Shown: piece by piece, positions 1-9,518 of the stretch | How positions within the stretch are numbered: position 1 is the first letter of the stretch | How the letters are laid out: each line of letters opens with the position of its first letter | Assembly: GCF_002156385.1 (NCBI RefSeq) | Contig: NZ_MVJM01000001.1 | Span: forward strand, 824,861-888,860 | DNA length: 64,000 nucleotides | Source: Halalkalibacter urbisdiaboli | GTDB taxonomy: Bacteria > Bacillota > Bacilli > Bacillales > Bacillaceae_D | Reading direction: 5' to 3' | Made by a program: the position numbers and the translations under genes | Notes under the pieces: generated by a model | Told to the model about the DNA's origin: nothing | Database searches by the model: none | What the model saw: the letters and a program-made list of their open reading frames with translations, nothing else

Positions 1-1
1 G

Positions 2-523
2 GATTTGCTTCTTAAGCTTGTTGATGATTGCATTGCAAGGAAAAAACAAAGCTTATTAATGGATGGGATCTTTTCGAATTTAGATAATTTGAAAGTATCT
101 AGCTTTGCTTATGAAGGTTATCTTGCTTTTGTAAATTCCCTCAATAGTTACTATACTCATAGTATGTCACTACTAGATATTGACGTTTATACACAATTAT
201 TTTTAAACCGAAAACCAATCTATACGAAAATAAAGGATGAGCCACCCTCTTCTTATTTAAAAGGTGCAAAAGTACAGCGTTCTATTATAGCAGATGGTTG
301 TATTATAGAAGGAACCGTTGAAAATAGCATTCTATTCAGAGGGGTTCATGTTCATAAAGATGCAATAATTCGAAACTCAATTATCATGCAGCAGTGTCAT
401 ATACATGAAGGGACAAAAATTGAGAATGCAATTCTAGATAAAGATAGTTTACTTTCACCACAACGATCATTTATTGGTCTACCGGAGAAACCATATGTCA
501 TTGCCAAGAGAAAAGTAATGTAA
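2..523 (+). CDS. glgD: GlgD subunit of glucose-1-phosphate adenylyltransferase, C-terminal part
   Basis: This is the C-terminal 173 codons of a nucleotidyltransferase-like protein; the reading frame runs off the left edge, so the true start lies outside the window. The visible part is a left-handed beta-helix with hexapeptide-type repeats (ADGCIIEGTVENSILFRGV, then NSIIMQQCHIHEG), the allosteric/oligomerisation domain of ADP-glucose pyrophosphorylases. The pattern (GTVENSILFRGV, DKDSLLSP, ending in VIAKRKVM) fits the regulatory GlgD subunit of Bacillus better than catalytic GlgC, but the catalytic half is not visible. With GlgC, GlgD makes ADP-glucose for glycogen synthesis in the cytoplasm. 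glgA and glgP follow on the same strand, the usual Bacillus glg order. Confidence 0.85.
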   Translation, partial: DLLLKLVDDCIARKKQSLLMDGIFSNLDNLKVSSFAYEGYLAFVNSLNSYYTHSMSLLDIDVYTQLFLNRKPIYTKIKDEPPSSYLKGAKVQRSIIADGCIIEGTVENSILFRGVHVHKDAIIRNSIIMQQCHIHEGTKIENAILDKDSLLSPQRSFIGLPEKPYVIAKRKVM

Positions 524-534
524 TCATCCTCGCT

Positions 535-568
535 TCGTCGAATCAAATCATGTGATTTGATTTGACGA
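535..568. other. Stem-loop between glgD and glgA
   Basis: A 16-bp near-perfect inverted repeat (arms 535-550 and 553-568, one G-T wobble, two-base centre) lies in the 104-bp gap between glgD and glgA. No T-tract follows on either strand, so it is unlikely to be a full terminator. An RNA processing or stabilising hairpin within the operon is more plausible; this is inference. Confidence 0.45.
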
Positions 569-627
569 ACCTGCAATAATTCTTCTTCCTAGTTTACATA
601 ATTTTATATAAAAGGAGAGCATTTTTT

Positions 628-2064
628 ATGGACGTAGTCATGGTTGCTTCAGAATCGACCCCTTTTTTTAAAACCGGAGGATTGGCAGATGTCATAGGTT
701 CCTTGCCAAATGAAATCGCAAACGCTGTAGATATCAATGTTAGCGTAATTTTACCAAAGCATTCAGCGATGCCCTTAGCTTGGCAAGAACAACTAGAATT
801 TATTGGTTCCTTCCAAGTTAACGTTCAATGGAGACAACAATATTGTGGGATTTTTAAATTAGCGTTATCGGGAGTTACTTATATTTTTATCGACAACGAA
901 TACTATTTCAAGCGAGACTCTCTTTATGGACAGTTTGATGATGCTGAACGATACGTCTTTTTCACCCATGCCGTCTTAAGCACGCTCCACAACTTACAGC
1001 TCAAACCTGCCGTTCTTCATTGTCACGATTGGCAAACAGGACTACTTCCTGTCTATATTAAAGCATCCTATGACCTTAACTCTATTAAAACCATTTTCAC
1101 CATTCACAATCTTCGTTATCAGGGAAATTTTCCGTTGTCTATATTTCATGAACTCATCCACCTTGATGAGGCCTATTTTAATAGCCTCATCATGGACGAA
1201 CAGATTAACTTTTTAAAAGCCGCACTTGTTCATGCGGACTGGGTTACAACTGTAAGTCCAACCTATGCAAATGAAGTCAAATCTACTTATTTTGGTGAGG
1301 GCTTGAATGAAATTTTATTAACGCGTGAATCGGCCATGACTGGTATTCTTAACGGTATTAACAATAACGAATTTAACCCAGCGACTGATCCAGCCCTTCC
1401 TTTCAATTACCTGAACCAACCTGACCAGAAACGCTTAAATAAACAAACTTTACAACATCAATTAAACTTAACAACAGACGTATCAATACCTATGTTTACG
1501 ATTATTACTCGACTTGTCCCTGAAAAAGGGATTCCACTAATCCTTCATATTCTTGATGAACTACTTGAATCGGAAAACATCCAATTACTTGTACTTGGGA
1601 CTGGAGAACATGAATTAGAAGAAGCCTTTTGTTTTTTTAAACAAAAGTATCCAAATAAATTTCATATCGAACGAACATTTAACGAAGATTTAGCAAGGCT
1701 TTATTATGCTGCCTCCGATTTTTTCCTCATGCCATCTCAATTCGAACCTTGTGGCTTAAGCCAGCTTATAGCTTTACGTTATGAGAGTGTACCGATTGTA
1801 CGGGAAACGGGAGGTTTAAATGATACGATAAATTCATATAATGAATTTACCGGTGAAGGAAATGGGTTTAGTTTTACAAACTATAATGCTCATGATTTAC
1901 TCTATACCATTCGCCGCGCCATATACTTCTACTGGAACAAAGAACATTGGCAAAAAATCCTGCAAAATGTCTACCAATCTGATTTCAGTTGGAAGGAATC
2001 CGCAAAGGAATATGTGAACCTCTATCGTACATTAGCGAGTAAACAAGGAGCGTTGGTAACATGA
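628..2064 (+). CDS. glgA: Glycogen synthase (ADP-glucose, GT5)
   Basis: 478 residues, the usual length of bacterial GlgA. It transfers glucose from ADP-glucose to the non-reducing end of alpha-1,4-glucan in the cytoplasm. The N-terminal GT5 signature KTGGLADVIGSLP (Lys15) binds ADP-glucose, and the C-terminal domain carries EPCGLSQLIALRYESVPIV followed by ETGGLNDT, the catalytic/nucleotide loop of GT-B enzymes. The ATG at 628 has AAAGGAG at 611-617. The stop overlaps the start of glgP as ATGA (2061-2064), implying translational coupling. Confidence 0.96.
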   Translation: MDVVMVASESTPFFKTGGLADVIGSLPNEIANAVDINVSVILPKHSAMPLAWQEQLEFIGSFQVNVQWRQQYCGIFKLALSGVTYIFIDNEYYFKRDSLYGQFDDAERYVFFTHAVLSTLHNLQLKPAVLHCHDWQTGLLPVYIKASYDLNSIKTIFTIHNLRYQGNFPLSIFHELIHLDEAYFNSLIMDEQINFLKAALVHADWVTTVSPTYANEVKSTYFGEGLNEILLTRESAMTGILNGINNNEFNPATDPALPFNYLNQPDQKRLNKQTLQHQLNLTTDVSIPMFTIITRLVPEKGIPLILHILDELLESENIQLLVLGTGEHELEEAFCFFKQKYPNKFHIERTFNEDLARLYYAASDFFLMPSQFEPCGLSQLIALRYESVPIVRETGGLNDTINSYNEFTGEGNGFSFTNYNAHDLLYTIRRAIYFYWNKEHWQKILQNVYQSDFSWKESAKEYVNLYRTLASKQGALVT

Positions 2065-4487
2065 CGATGACGAAAGAAGTCTTTCAGAAAGAATTTTGTG
2101 ATAAATTAACAACTACCTTTGGGAAGAATGTTGAAGAAGCAACAGATAAAGAAGCCTTTCAAGCGATCAGTCTGATGCTAAAGGATGAGCTACACCGAAA
2201 ATGGCAGCGAACACAGCAAGCCTATCAAGACCAGGACCATAAGCAAGTCTATTATTTTTCAATGGAATTCTTATTAGGTCGACTAATCGAAACAAATCTA
2301 TTAAATGTCGGCTGGTTAAACATTTGTCGTGAAGCCTTAACTGATTTTGGCTTTCATAGCGAGGAAGTCTTTTGCGAAGAACATGACGCAGGACTTGGAA
2401 ATGGTGGGCTTGGAAGACTAGCAGCGTGCTTTCTCGATTCTTTAGCCTCACTAAAGCTTCCTGGACACGGTGTCGGAATTCGGTATAAATATGGCTTGTT
2501 TCAACAAAAAATGGTGAATGGCTATCAAGTAGAGCTTCCTGATTATTGGTTAAAGGATGACTATATGTGGGAAACAAAACGTGAGGAAGAAGCCGTTGAG
2601 ATCCGATTCGGTGGAACCGTACACACGATTCAAAGAGACCAAAAGCTTTGCTTTGAACATAGGGATTATGAACGGGTATTAGCAATCCCGTACGATGTAC
2701 CAATTGTCGGCTATCAAAATGATGTCGTTAACACTCTGCAGCTTTGGAGCGCAGAATCGATGAGTAATCATTTTCATTTTCAATCACCAAACGGACATGA
2801 TTATTATCACTATTTAGATTATAAGCGTTCTGTTGAGCAGATTTCTGAGTTTTTGTATCCAGATGATTCTTACTATGAAGGTAAGCTTCTAAGATTAAAA
2901 CAACAGTATTTTCTTGTTTCCGCTGGACTCCAGAGCATTTTACAAAAACATAAAAAGTCTAATCTTTCAATCCAACAAATTCCTGATTATATTTCTTTAC
3001 AAATAAACGACACCCATCCAAGTTTAATCGTTCCAGAATTAATGAGACTCTTACTTGATGAAGAAGGATTAGGGTGGGATGAGGCATGGTCTATAACGAC
3101 ATCTACGGTGGCTTATACAAATCACACGACACTAAATGAGGCGCTCGAAACTTGGCCACAGGAAATGTTCCAGACGTTGCTGCCAAGAATTTATATGATT
3201 ATTGAAGAGATTAACGAACGTTTTTGTAGAATGCTTTGGCATGACTTTCCTGAGCTTAGAGATTCTATACATCAAATGGCGATCATCTCCTATGGAACCA
3301 TTCATATGGCTCATTTATCAATGGTCGGTAGCTATAGCATTAATGGGGTTGCGAAACTTCATACAAATATATTAAAAAAACGAGTAATGAAGCCATTCTA
3401 TACCGTTTTTCCAGAAAGGTTTAATAATAAAACGAATGGGATAACGCACAGACGCTGGCTTCTTAATGCGAACCCAGAGCTTGCAAATCTCCTTTCAACT
3501 ACGATCGGGAAAGGCTGGATTAAAGAACCAAAAGAATTAATTCAATTGTTAAAGTTTGCCCATGACTCGAGCTTCCAAGAAGCTATTTCTAATGTAAAGC
3601 TTAGAAATAAGCAAGCATTTGCCTCATTTATTTATAAACAGTATGGTATCGTTATTGATGAACAATCAATTTTCGATGTACATATTAAACGACTTCATGG
3701 CTACAAAAGGCAATTACTAAATATTTTTCATATTTTGCATTTATACCACCTTTGTCGAGAGAATCCTCATTTGCAAATGACACCGAGAACTTTCATTTTC
3801 GGAGCAAAGGCTGCACCTGGATACCATTTTGCTAAAAACGTTATTAAATTAATTACATCTGCTGCAGAAAAAATTAATAATGATCCAGTGGCAAAGGATA
3901 AAATCAAGATTATCTTTTTAGAAAATTACAATGTTAGTCTTGCTGAACGAATCATTCCAGCAGCGGATGTCAGTGAACAAATCTCCACTGCAAGTAAAGA
4001 AGCCTCGGGCACAGGTAATATGAAGCTCATGATGAATGGGGCTTTAACACTTGGTACACGTGATGGAGCGAATGTCGAGATAGCCGAGATGGTTGGCCCA
4101 GACAATCTATTTACGTTTGGTTTAACATCCGAAGAAGTATTTGAATACCAGAGGAACGGGCAATATCGAGCACGTGACGTCTATAATTCTGATCAACGTT
4201 TACGAACAGTTTTAGATCAATTAGTTACACAATTTTTCAGTAATGATGACGTAGAGTTTAAAGATATCTACTACTCCCTTCTTATGAAAAACGATGAATT
4301 TTTTGTTCTAAAAGACTTTGATAGTTATGTGGAGGCGCAGCAGCTTGTTGACCAAACCTATCGTCATCAACAAACGTGGTTAAAGAAGAGCATCACGAAT
4401 ATTGCCCATTCAGGAAAGTTTTCAAGCGATCGAACCATTTCTCAGTATGCTAATGAAATCTGGGGCATTCATCCAGTAGAAATTTAA
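2061..4487 (+). CDS. glgP: Glycogen phosphorylase (GT35)
   Basis: 808 residues, full length for the maltodextrin/glycogen phosphorylase family. It phosphorolyses alpha-1,4-glucan to glucose-1-phosphate. The pyridoxal-phosphate lysine lies in EASGTGNMKLMMNGALTLGT (about Lys655). The GNGGLGRLAACFLDS motif near residue 115 and NGITHRRWLL near residue 460 are family hallmarks. AAGGAG sits at 2043-2048 inside the glgA coding end, and the ATG overlaps the glgA stop by four bases. It appears to be the last gene of the glg operon, because a strong inverted repeat and a convergent gene follow. Confidence 0.97.
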   Translation: MTMTKEVFQKEFCDKLTTTFGKNVEEATDKEAFQAISLMLKDELHRKWQRTQQAYQDQDHKQVYYFSMEFLLGRLIETNLLNVGWLNICREALTDFGFHSEEVFCEEHDAGLGNGGLGRLAACFLDSLASLKLPGHGVGIRYKYGLFQQKMVNGYQVELPDYWLKDDYMWETKREEEAVEIRFGGTVHTIQRDQKLCFEHRDYERVLAIPYDVPIVGYQNDVVNTLQLWSAESMSNHFHFQSPNGHDYYHYLDYKRSVEQISEFLYPDDSYYEGKLLRLKQQYFLVSAGLQSILQKHKKSNLSIQQIPDYISLQINDTHPSLIVPELMRLLLDEEGLGWDEAWSITTSTVAYTNHTTLNEALETWPQEMFQTLLPRIYMIIEEINERFCRMLWHDFPELRDSIHQMAIISYGTIHMAHLSMVGSYSINGVAKLHTNILKKRVMKPFYTVFPERFNNKTNGITHRRWLLNANPELANLLSTTIGKGWIKEPKELIQLLKFAHDSSFQEAISNVKLRNKQAFASFIYKQYGIVIDEQSIFDVHIKRLHGYKRQLLNIFHILHLYHLCRENPHLQMTPRTFIFGAKAAPGYHFAKNVIKLITSAAEKINNDPVAKDKIKIIFLENYNVSLAERIIPAADVSEQISTASKEASGTGNMKLMMNGALTLGTRDGANVEIAEMVGPDNLFTFGLTSEEVFEYQRNGQYRARDVYNSDQRLRTVLDQLVTQFFSNDDVEFKDIYYSLLMKNDEFFVLKDFDSYVEAQQLVDQTYRHQQTWLKKSITNIAHSGKFSSDRTISQYANEIWGIHPVEI

Positions 4488-4505
4488 AAACCTCTCTTTT
4501 TATTA

Positions 4506-4547
4506 ACTGGTGTCCTGAAATAACACTATTTCTTTCAGGACACCAGT
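4506..4547. terminator. Convergent-gene hairpin after glgP
   Basis: Perfect 15-bp inverted repeat (arms 4506-4520 and 4533-4547, 12-base loop) between the convergent glgP and GDPD genes. Neither side has a clean T-tract, so it is either a weak bidirectional terminator or an mRNA 3'-end stabiliser. Confidence 0.6.
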
Positions 4548-4560
4548 AACATTGCTTATT

Positions 4561-5301
4561 CTACTGATCGATTAGCTCTTCTCTAACCTCAACTGCAATC
4601 TGCGGGTAATCGGTGAAAAATGCATCGCACCCTATCTTCATTATTGAGACCATTTCATTTTTGTCATTAACCGTATAAGGTCGTACCCTGACCCCTTTAC
4701 TCATCAAGTCTATCATTTCCTTTTCTGACATCGAAGCAGAATGGCAGTGATAACCTTCAACCGCTGCATCAGCAAGATATAGGTCTGGACTTATTAAAGA
4801 AGCTACTACAATTACTGCCGTTTCTAGCTTCGGCTCTCTCCTCTTAATCAACCGAATAAGGTTATGGTCAAAGGATGATACAATTACCCTATGAAGCAAC
4901 TCATACTTTGAAATCAACGGAAGAACCTTTTGTACTAATAGCTCCCTTTTTAAGACGTCTGTCTTGATTTCAATATTAATGATGATCTTCTTTGACTGTG
5001 CCCATGCTAACACTTCTTCCAAAGTAGCAATTTTCTCATGTTTAAATTCTTCCGAAAACCACTCCCCTGCCGATAATAGTTTTAATTGGTCTATTGTGTC
5101 TGATTTGACTAAACCCGTTCCGTTTGTCGTCCTCTCTAGTTCACTATCATGAATGACAACAGGAACCTCATCCTTGCTTAGTTGTACATCAAGTTCAATT
5201 CCTTCTATTCCTAGTTCAGCCGCTGCTCGAAAAGCTGCCATTGTATTTTCTGGATACAAGCTCGATAAGCCACGGTGAGCAAAAATGTTTGTCCGGGTCA
5301 T
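4561..5301 (-). CDS. Glycerophosphodiester phosphodiesterase (GDPD family)
   Basis: About 246 residues with no signal peptide, so probably cytoplasmic. The N-terminal AHRGLSSLYPENTMAAF supplies the His-Arg and Glu of the GDPD active site, GIELDVQLSKD supplies the metal-binding Glu/Asp, and VVIHD the second His. These enzymes split glycerophosphodiesters into glycerol-3-phosphate and an alcohol, recycling phospholipid headgroups. The frame is open to 5316, but a perfect GGAGGAGAGG sequence overlaps those codons and lies just upstream of the ATG at 5301 (MTRTNIFAHRG), so I place the start there. It stands alone and converges on glgP. Confidence 0.9.
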   Translation of the reverse strand: MTRTNIFAHRGLSSLYPENTMAAFRAAAELGIEGIELDVQLSKDEVPVVIHDSELERTTNGTGLVKSDTIDQLKLLSAGEWFSEEFKHEKIATLEEVLAWAQSKKIIINIEIKTDVLKRELLVQKVLPLISKYELLHRVIVSSFDHNLIRLIKRREPKLETAVIVVASLISPDLYLADAAVEGYHCHSASMSEKEMIDLMSKGVRVRPYTVNDKNEMVSIMKIGCDAFFTDYPQIAVEVREELIDQ

Positions 5302-5422
5302 TTTCCTCTCCTCCATTCAATTTTAGTTTTAAATTCTTTCTAAGAATATATAAATTAAAATATATTTCATATCAGTGACATCTTTGTTCAATATCGTTAT
5401 ATTATTAATTAAAGGAGGTTGA

Positions 5423-6805
5423 ATGCTAATGGGTGAAAATAGCCAATTAATGCAAGTGATCAATCAAATTAGTAGTTTTATTTGGGGACCACCCCTGCTT
5501 ATTTTATTAGTAGGTACTGGGATTTATTTAACATTTCGTCTTTCATTTTTACAATTTTCTACTTTGCCTTATGCTTTGAAACTCGCTTTCAGCCGTAAGC
5601 AAGATAAGAATTCTGAAGGTGATATCTCACATTTCCAATCACTAATGACTGCTCTTGCTGCGACCGTCGGAACTGGTAATATTGCTGGTGTGGCTACAGC
5701 AGTCGTTATTGGTGGACCAGGTGCTGTCTTCTGGATGTGGCTCTCTGCTCTATTCGGAATGGCAACAAAGTATGCTGAAGCTATCCTTGCTGTAAAATAT
5801 CGTGAGAAAGCAAGCAACGGAGAAATGGCTGGAGGACCAATGTATTATTTAGAAAAAGGTCTCGGTCAAAAATGGCTTGGCGTCATTTTCGCCATTTTCG
5901 CGGCAATTGCTGCCTTTGGAATCGGAAATACGGTTCAATCAAATTCAGTTGCTGCCGTTATCGAAAGCAATTGGGGCATTAATCCATGGATAACAGGAGT
6001 AGTACTGGCTGTATTTACAGGACTTGTTATCTTAGGTGGTATACGTAGCATTGGGCGTACTGTTGCCTTTATCGTTCCTATTATGGCTCTCTTTTATGTT
6101 ATCGCTGGTCTCATTTTAATTATAAGCAATGCATCACTCGTGCCTAGTGCGATCGGACTTATTTTCTCAGACGCTTTCACTGGTCAAGCGGTAGCCGGTG
6201 GTGCCATTGGAGCAGTTATTCAATATGGGGTTGCGCGTGGAGTGTTTTCAAATGAAGCCGGTCTCGGTTCAGCTCCAATTGCAGCAGCTGCTGCAAAAAC
6301 GGATTATCCTGGGCGCCAGGCTCTTGTATCTATGACACAAGTATTTATTGATACGATTGTCATCTGTTCAATTACTGGTATTTCGCTTGTTATGGGAAAT
6401 CTTTATATGGGTGATGTAACAGGAGCAGCTTTAACATCTGCAACCTTTGAATTTTTCCTTGGTCCGATCGGTTCGATTATTGTTGCAATTGGGCTTATCT
6501 TTTTTGCCTATTCTACAATTCTTGGTTGGTCCTATTACGGAGAGAAATGTTTTGTATACTTATTTAAGTCAAACCAGGCCATTAAGGTTTACCGAATTGT
6601 CTTTGTTTTAGCTGTTGTATTAGGGGCTGGATCAAGTCTTGACCTTGTTTGGGGTGTCGCCGATATCATGAATGGCCTTATGGCGATTCCAAACTTAATC
6701 GGGCTTCTCGGTCTATCTGGCGTTGTCATTGCAGAAACACATCTATTCCTTAAACATATGCGTGAAGAAAAAGCAGGACAACCGACGATCGACCACTCAA
6801 ATTAA
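5423..6805 (+). CDS. Sodium:alanine/glycine symporter, AGCS family
   Basis: 460 residues with about 10-11 hydrophobic segments, the length of Bacillus AlsT/YrbD-type carriers. Hallmarks are GTGNIAGVATAVVIGGPGAVFWMW near residue 80, MAGGPMYYLEKGLG near residue 140 and GVFSNEAGLGSAPIAAAAA near residue 275. It imports alanine, glycine or glutamine with Na+ (possibly H+); Na+ coupling suits an alkaliphile. AGGAGG at 5413-5418 serves either ATG 5423 (spacing 4) or ATG 5429 (spacing 10), so the start is uncertain by two codons. It is monocistronic and ends in a palindromic repeat. Substrate cannot be read from the sequence. Confidence 0.93.
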   Translation: MLMGENSQLMQVINQISSFIWGPPLLILLVGTGIYLTFRLSFLQFSTLPYALKLAFSRKQDKNSEGDISHFQSLMTALAATVGTGNIAGVATAVVIGGPGAVFWMWLSALFGMATKYAEAILAVKYREKASNGEMAGGPMYYLEKGLGQKWLGVIFAIFAAIAAFGIGNTVQSNSVAAVIESNWGINPWITGVVLAVFTGLVILGGIRSIGRTVAFIVPIMALFYVIAGLILIISNASLVPSAIGLIFSDAFTGQAVAGGAIGAVIQYGVARGVFSNEAGLGSAPIAAAAAKTDYPGRQALVSMTQVFIDTIVICSITGISLVMGNLYMGDVTGAALTSATFEFFLGPIGSIIVAIGLIFFAYSTILGWSYYGEKCFVYLFKSNQAIKVYRIVFVLAVVLGAGSSLDLVWGVADIMNGLMAIPNLIGLLGLSGVVIAETHLFLKHMREEKAGQPTIDHSN

Positions 6806-6835
6806 TTGAATGAAAATCTGATAACACGTTAAACG

Positions 6836-6972
6836 AGGCTGTGTCAAAAGGTTAAAAAACAACCTTTTGGCACAGCCTTTAGCATTGAAGTCGCTACACG
6901 ATGAGTGGGGTCTCAACGTATAGAGAAACGAAGCCATTGCTGTGCACACTTTAAGCTTTTGAGACAGCCGCG
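6836..6972. repeat. Dispersed palindromic element, copy A
   Basis: The left part is a terminator-like hairpin (arms 6836-6853 and 6861-6878, GGCTGTGTCAAAAGGTT type). It continues with GCATTGAAGTCGCTACA (6882-6898), then CCATTGC (6934-6940) and CTTTTGAGACAGCC (6956-6969). Read on the minus strand, the same blocks in the same order recur at 30413-30504, and partly at 15946-16074. It probably also terminates the symporter gene. The surrounding 6806-7000 region has no convincing gene. Confidence 0.7.
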
Positions 6973-7006
6973 CTTTTGATTGCTCACTATTTAGTAACCA
7001 ATCAAA

Positions 7007-7045
7007 AGAAAGCGTTTGCACAAAATAGTAAAATGGTGATATTAT
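7007..7045 (+). promoter_or_regulatory. Alpha-amylase promoter with overlapping cre-like site
   Basis: TTGCAC (7016-7021) and TATTAT (7040-7045) separated by 18 bp form a plausible sigma-A promoter about 110 bp before the amylase ATG. AGAAAGCGTTTGCA (7007-7020) matches the CcpA cre consensus TGWAANCGNTNWCA at 12 of 14 positions and covers the -35 box, the layout expected for catabolite repression. A 10-bp inverted repeat (6973-6982 and 6999-7008) lies immediately upstream. Confidence 0.6.
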
Positions 7046-7103
7046 GAAATAGCGGTTAATATAACCGTAGCAATGCAACCTTTTCACAACAAAGGAGGTG
7101 TCA

Positions 7104-7133
7104 TTGTATCTTATTTTGCAAACGGTTGCATAA
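7104..7133 (+). other. Possible nine-codon leader ORF before the amylase gene
   Basis: A strong ribosome site AAGGAGGTG (7092-7100) has no obvious gene. Five bases on, TTG at 7104 opens nine codons (MYLILQTVA) ending in TAA at 7131. It could be a leader peptide, or chance. It overlaps the operator at 7117-7130 and ends 21 bases before the amylase ATG. Confidence 0.3.
7117..7130. promoter_or_regulatory. Perfect LacI-family-type palindrome upstream of the amylase gene
   Basis: TGCAAACGGTTGCA is centred on CG and symmetrical apart from that centre, the form of operators of LacI-family regulators such as CcpA or MalR. It lies in the 5' leader, downstream of the proposed promoter, where a bound repressor would block elongation or an internal start. 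The binding protein is inferred. Confidence 0.5.
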
Positions 7134-8747
<1,614 letters not shown>

Positions 8748-8763
8748 CTTTTATGTAATAGCT

Positions 8764-9387
8764 TCACTTCGAAACTCGAAAACGTCCCTTCTCCTCTCCC
8801 CCCCAATAAAAAATAAATTCATCCCCATCTGCAATGGGGCCTACACCTTCAGGAGTCCCAGTATAAATGAGGTCCCCCTCCCCTAAGCCAAAGACATCTA
8901 AACACTCATGAATAATCGCTTGAAAGTTAAACATCATATCCTGAATGTTTCCTTTTTGAACAGTAACACCATTTTTGGTTAACGAAAATGTTTGTTTTTT
9001 ACAAGCCTCTTCCCCTGGAAAATCCCATAGTTTTGTCATAATTGCAGAGTTTTTAAAACCTTTTGCACGTAGCCATGGATGCCCTTTATCTTTTAAAGCG
9101 GTTTGTACATCACGTAGTGTTAAATCAAGTCCTAACGCCATTTTTCCTACGACGTCATCTACCCGATCCCCTCTGTTTACTTCGCGGTCTATATAGAGCA
9201 CAATTTCTAATTCATGATGAATGTCACCTTGGCCATTAGGAAAACAAATGGTCTCTCCATCAGCATATGTAAGAGCATGAGTCGGCTTTGAAAATAAAAT
9301 AGGTTCTTTCGGAATTTCATTTCCTAATTCGGACGCATGATTGGCATAATTTCGACCTATACAAAAAATATTCCCTACCTTTTCCAT
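8764..9387 (-). CDS. Fumarylacetoacetate hydrolase family protein (acylpyruvase/oxaloacetate decarboxylase-like)
   Basis: 207 residues, the short single-domain form of the FAH superfamily (FAHD1/YcgM-like). The metal-binding carboxylates are visible in HHELEIVLYI (Glu-x-Glu) and GLDLTLRDVQ (Asp), followed by the GHPWLRAKGF lid and IYTGTPEGVGP near the C-terminus. Members hydrolyse acylpyruvates or decarboxylate oxaloacetate using Mg2+ or Mn2+; the substrate here is unknown. AAGGAGG seven bases before ATG 9387 fixes the start. The frame stays open upstream to 9513, but that stretch contains the terminator of the next gene and is not coding. It converges on the amylase gene. Confidence 0.88.
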   Translation of the reverse strand: MEKVGNIFCIGRNYANHASELGNEIPKEPILFSKPTHALTYADGETICFPNGQGDIHHELEIVLYIDREVNRGDRVDDVVGKMALGLDLTLRDVQTALKDKGHPWLRAKGFKNSAIMTKLWDFPGEEACKKQTFSLTKNGVTVQKGNIQDMMFNFQAIIHECLDVFGLGEGDLIYTGTPEGVGPIADGDEFIFYWGGEEKGRFRVSK

Positions 9388-9467
9388 GTTTTTTCCTCCT
9401 TCATTTTTTACATTTACACTTTCCATCTTAGCTGAGCCGAACATTAATCGTCTAGAACTAATGTACG

Positions 9468-9501
9468 AAAAAAAAGAGGACACCCTTTTAAAAGTCTCCT
9501 C
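9468..9501 (-). terminator. Terminator of the aminotransferase gene
   Basis: On the minus strand a GAGGAGAC/GTGTCCTC stem (9476-9501, one mismatch) is followed by eight T residues (9468-9475). It starts 18 bases after the aminotransferase stop codon. Confidence 0.85.
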
Positions 9502-9518
9502 AATTCTTATCATTTCCT

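Noticed and set aside
2167-2703. 178-codon minus-strand frame inside glgP
   Set aside because: It is antisense to a strongly conserved part of glycogen phosphorylase and has no recognisable motif or ribosome site.
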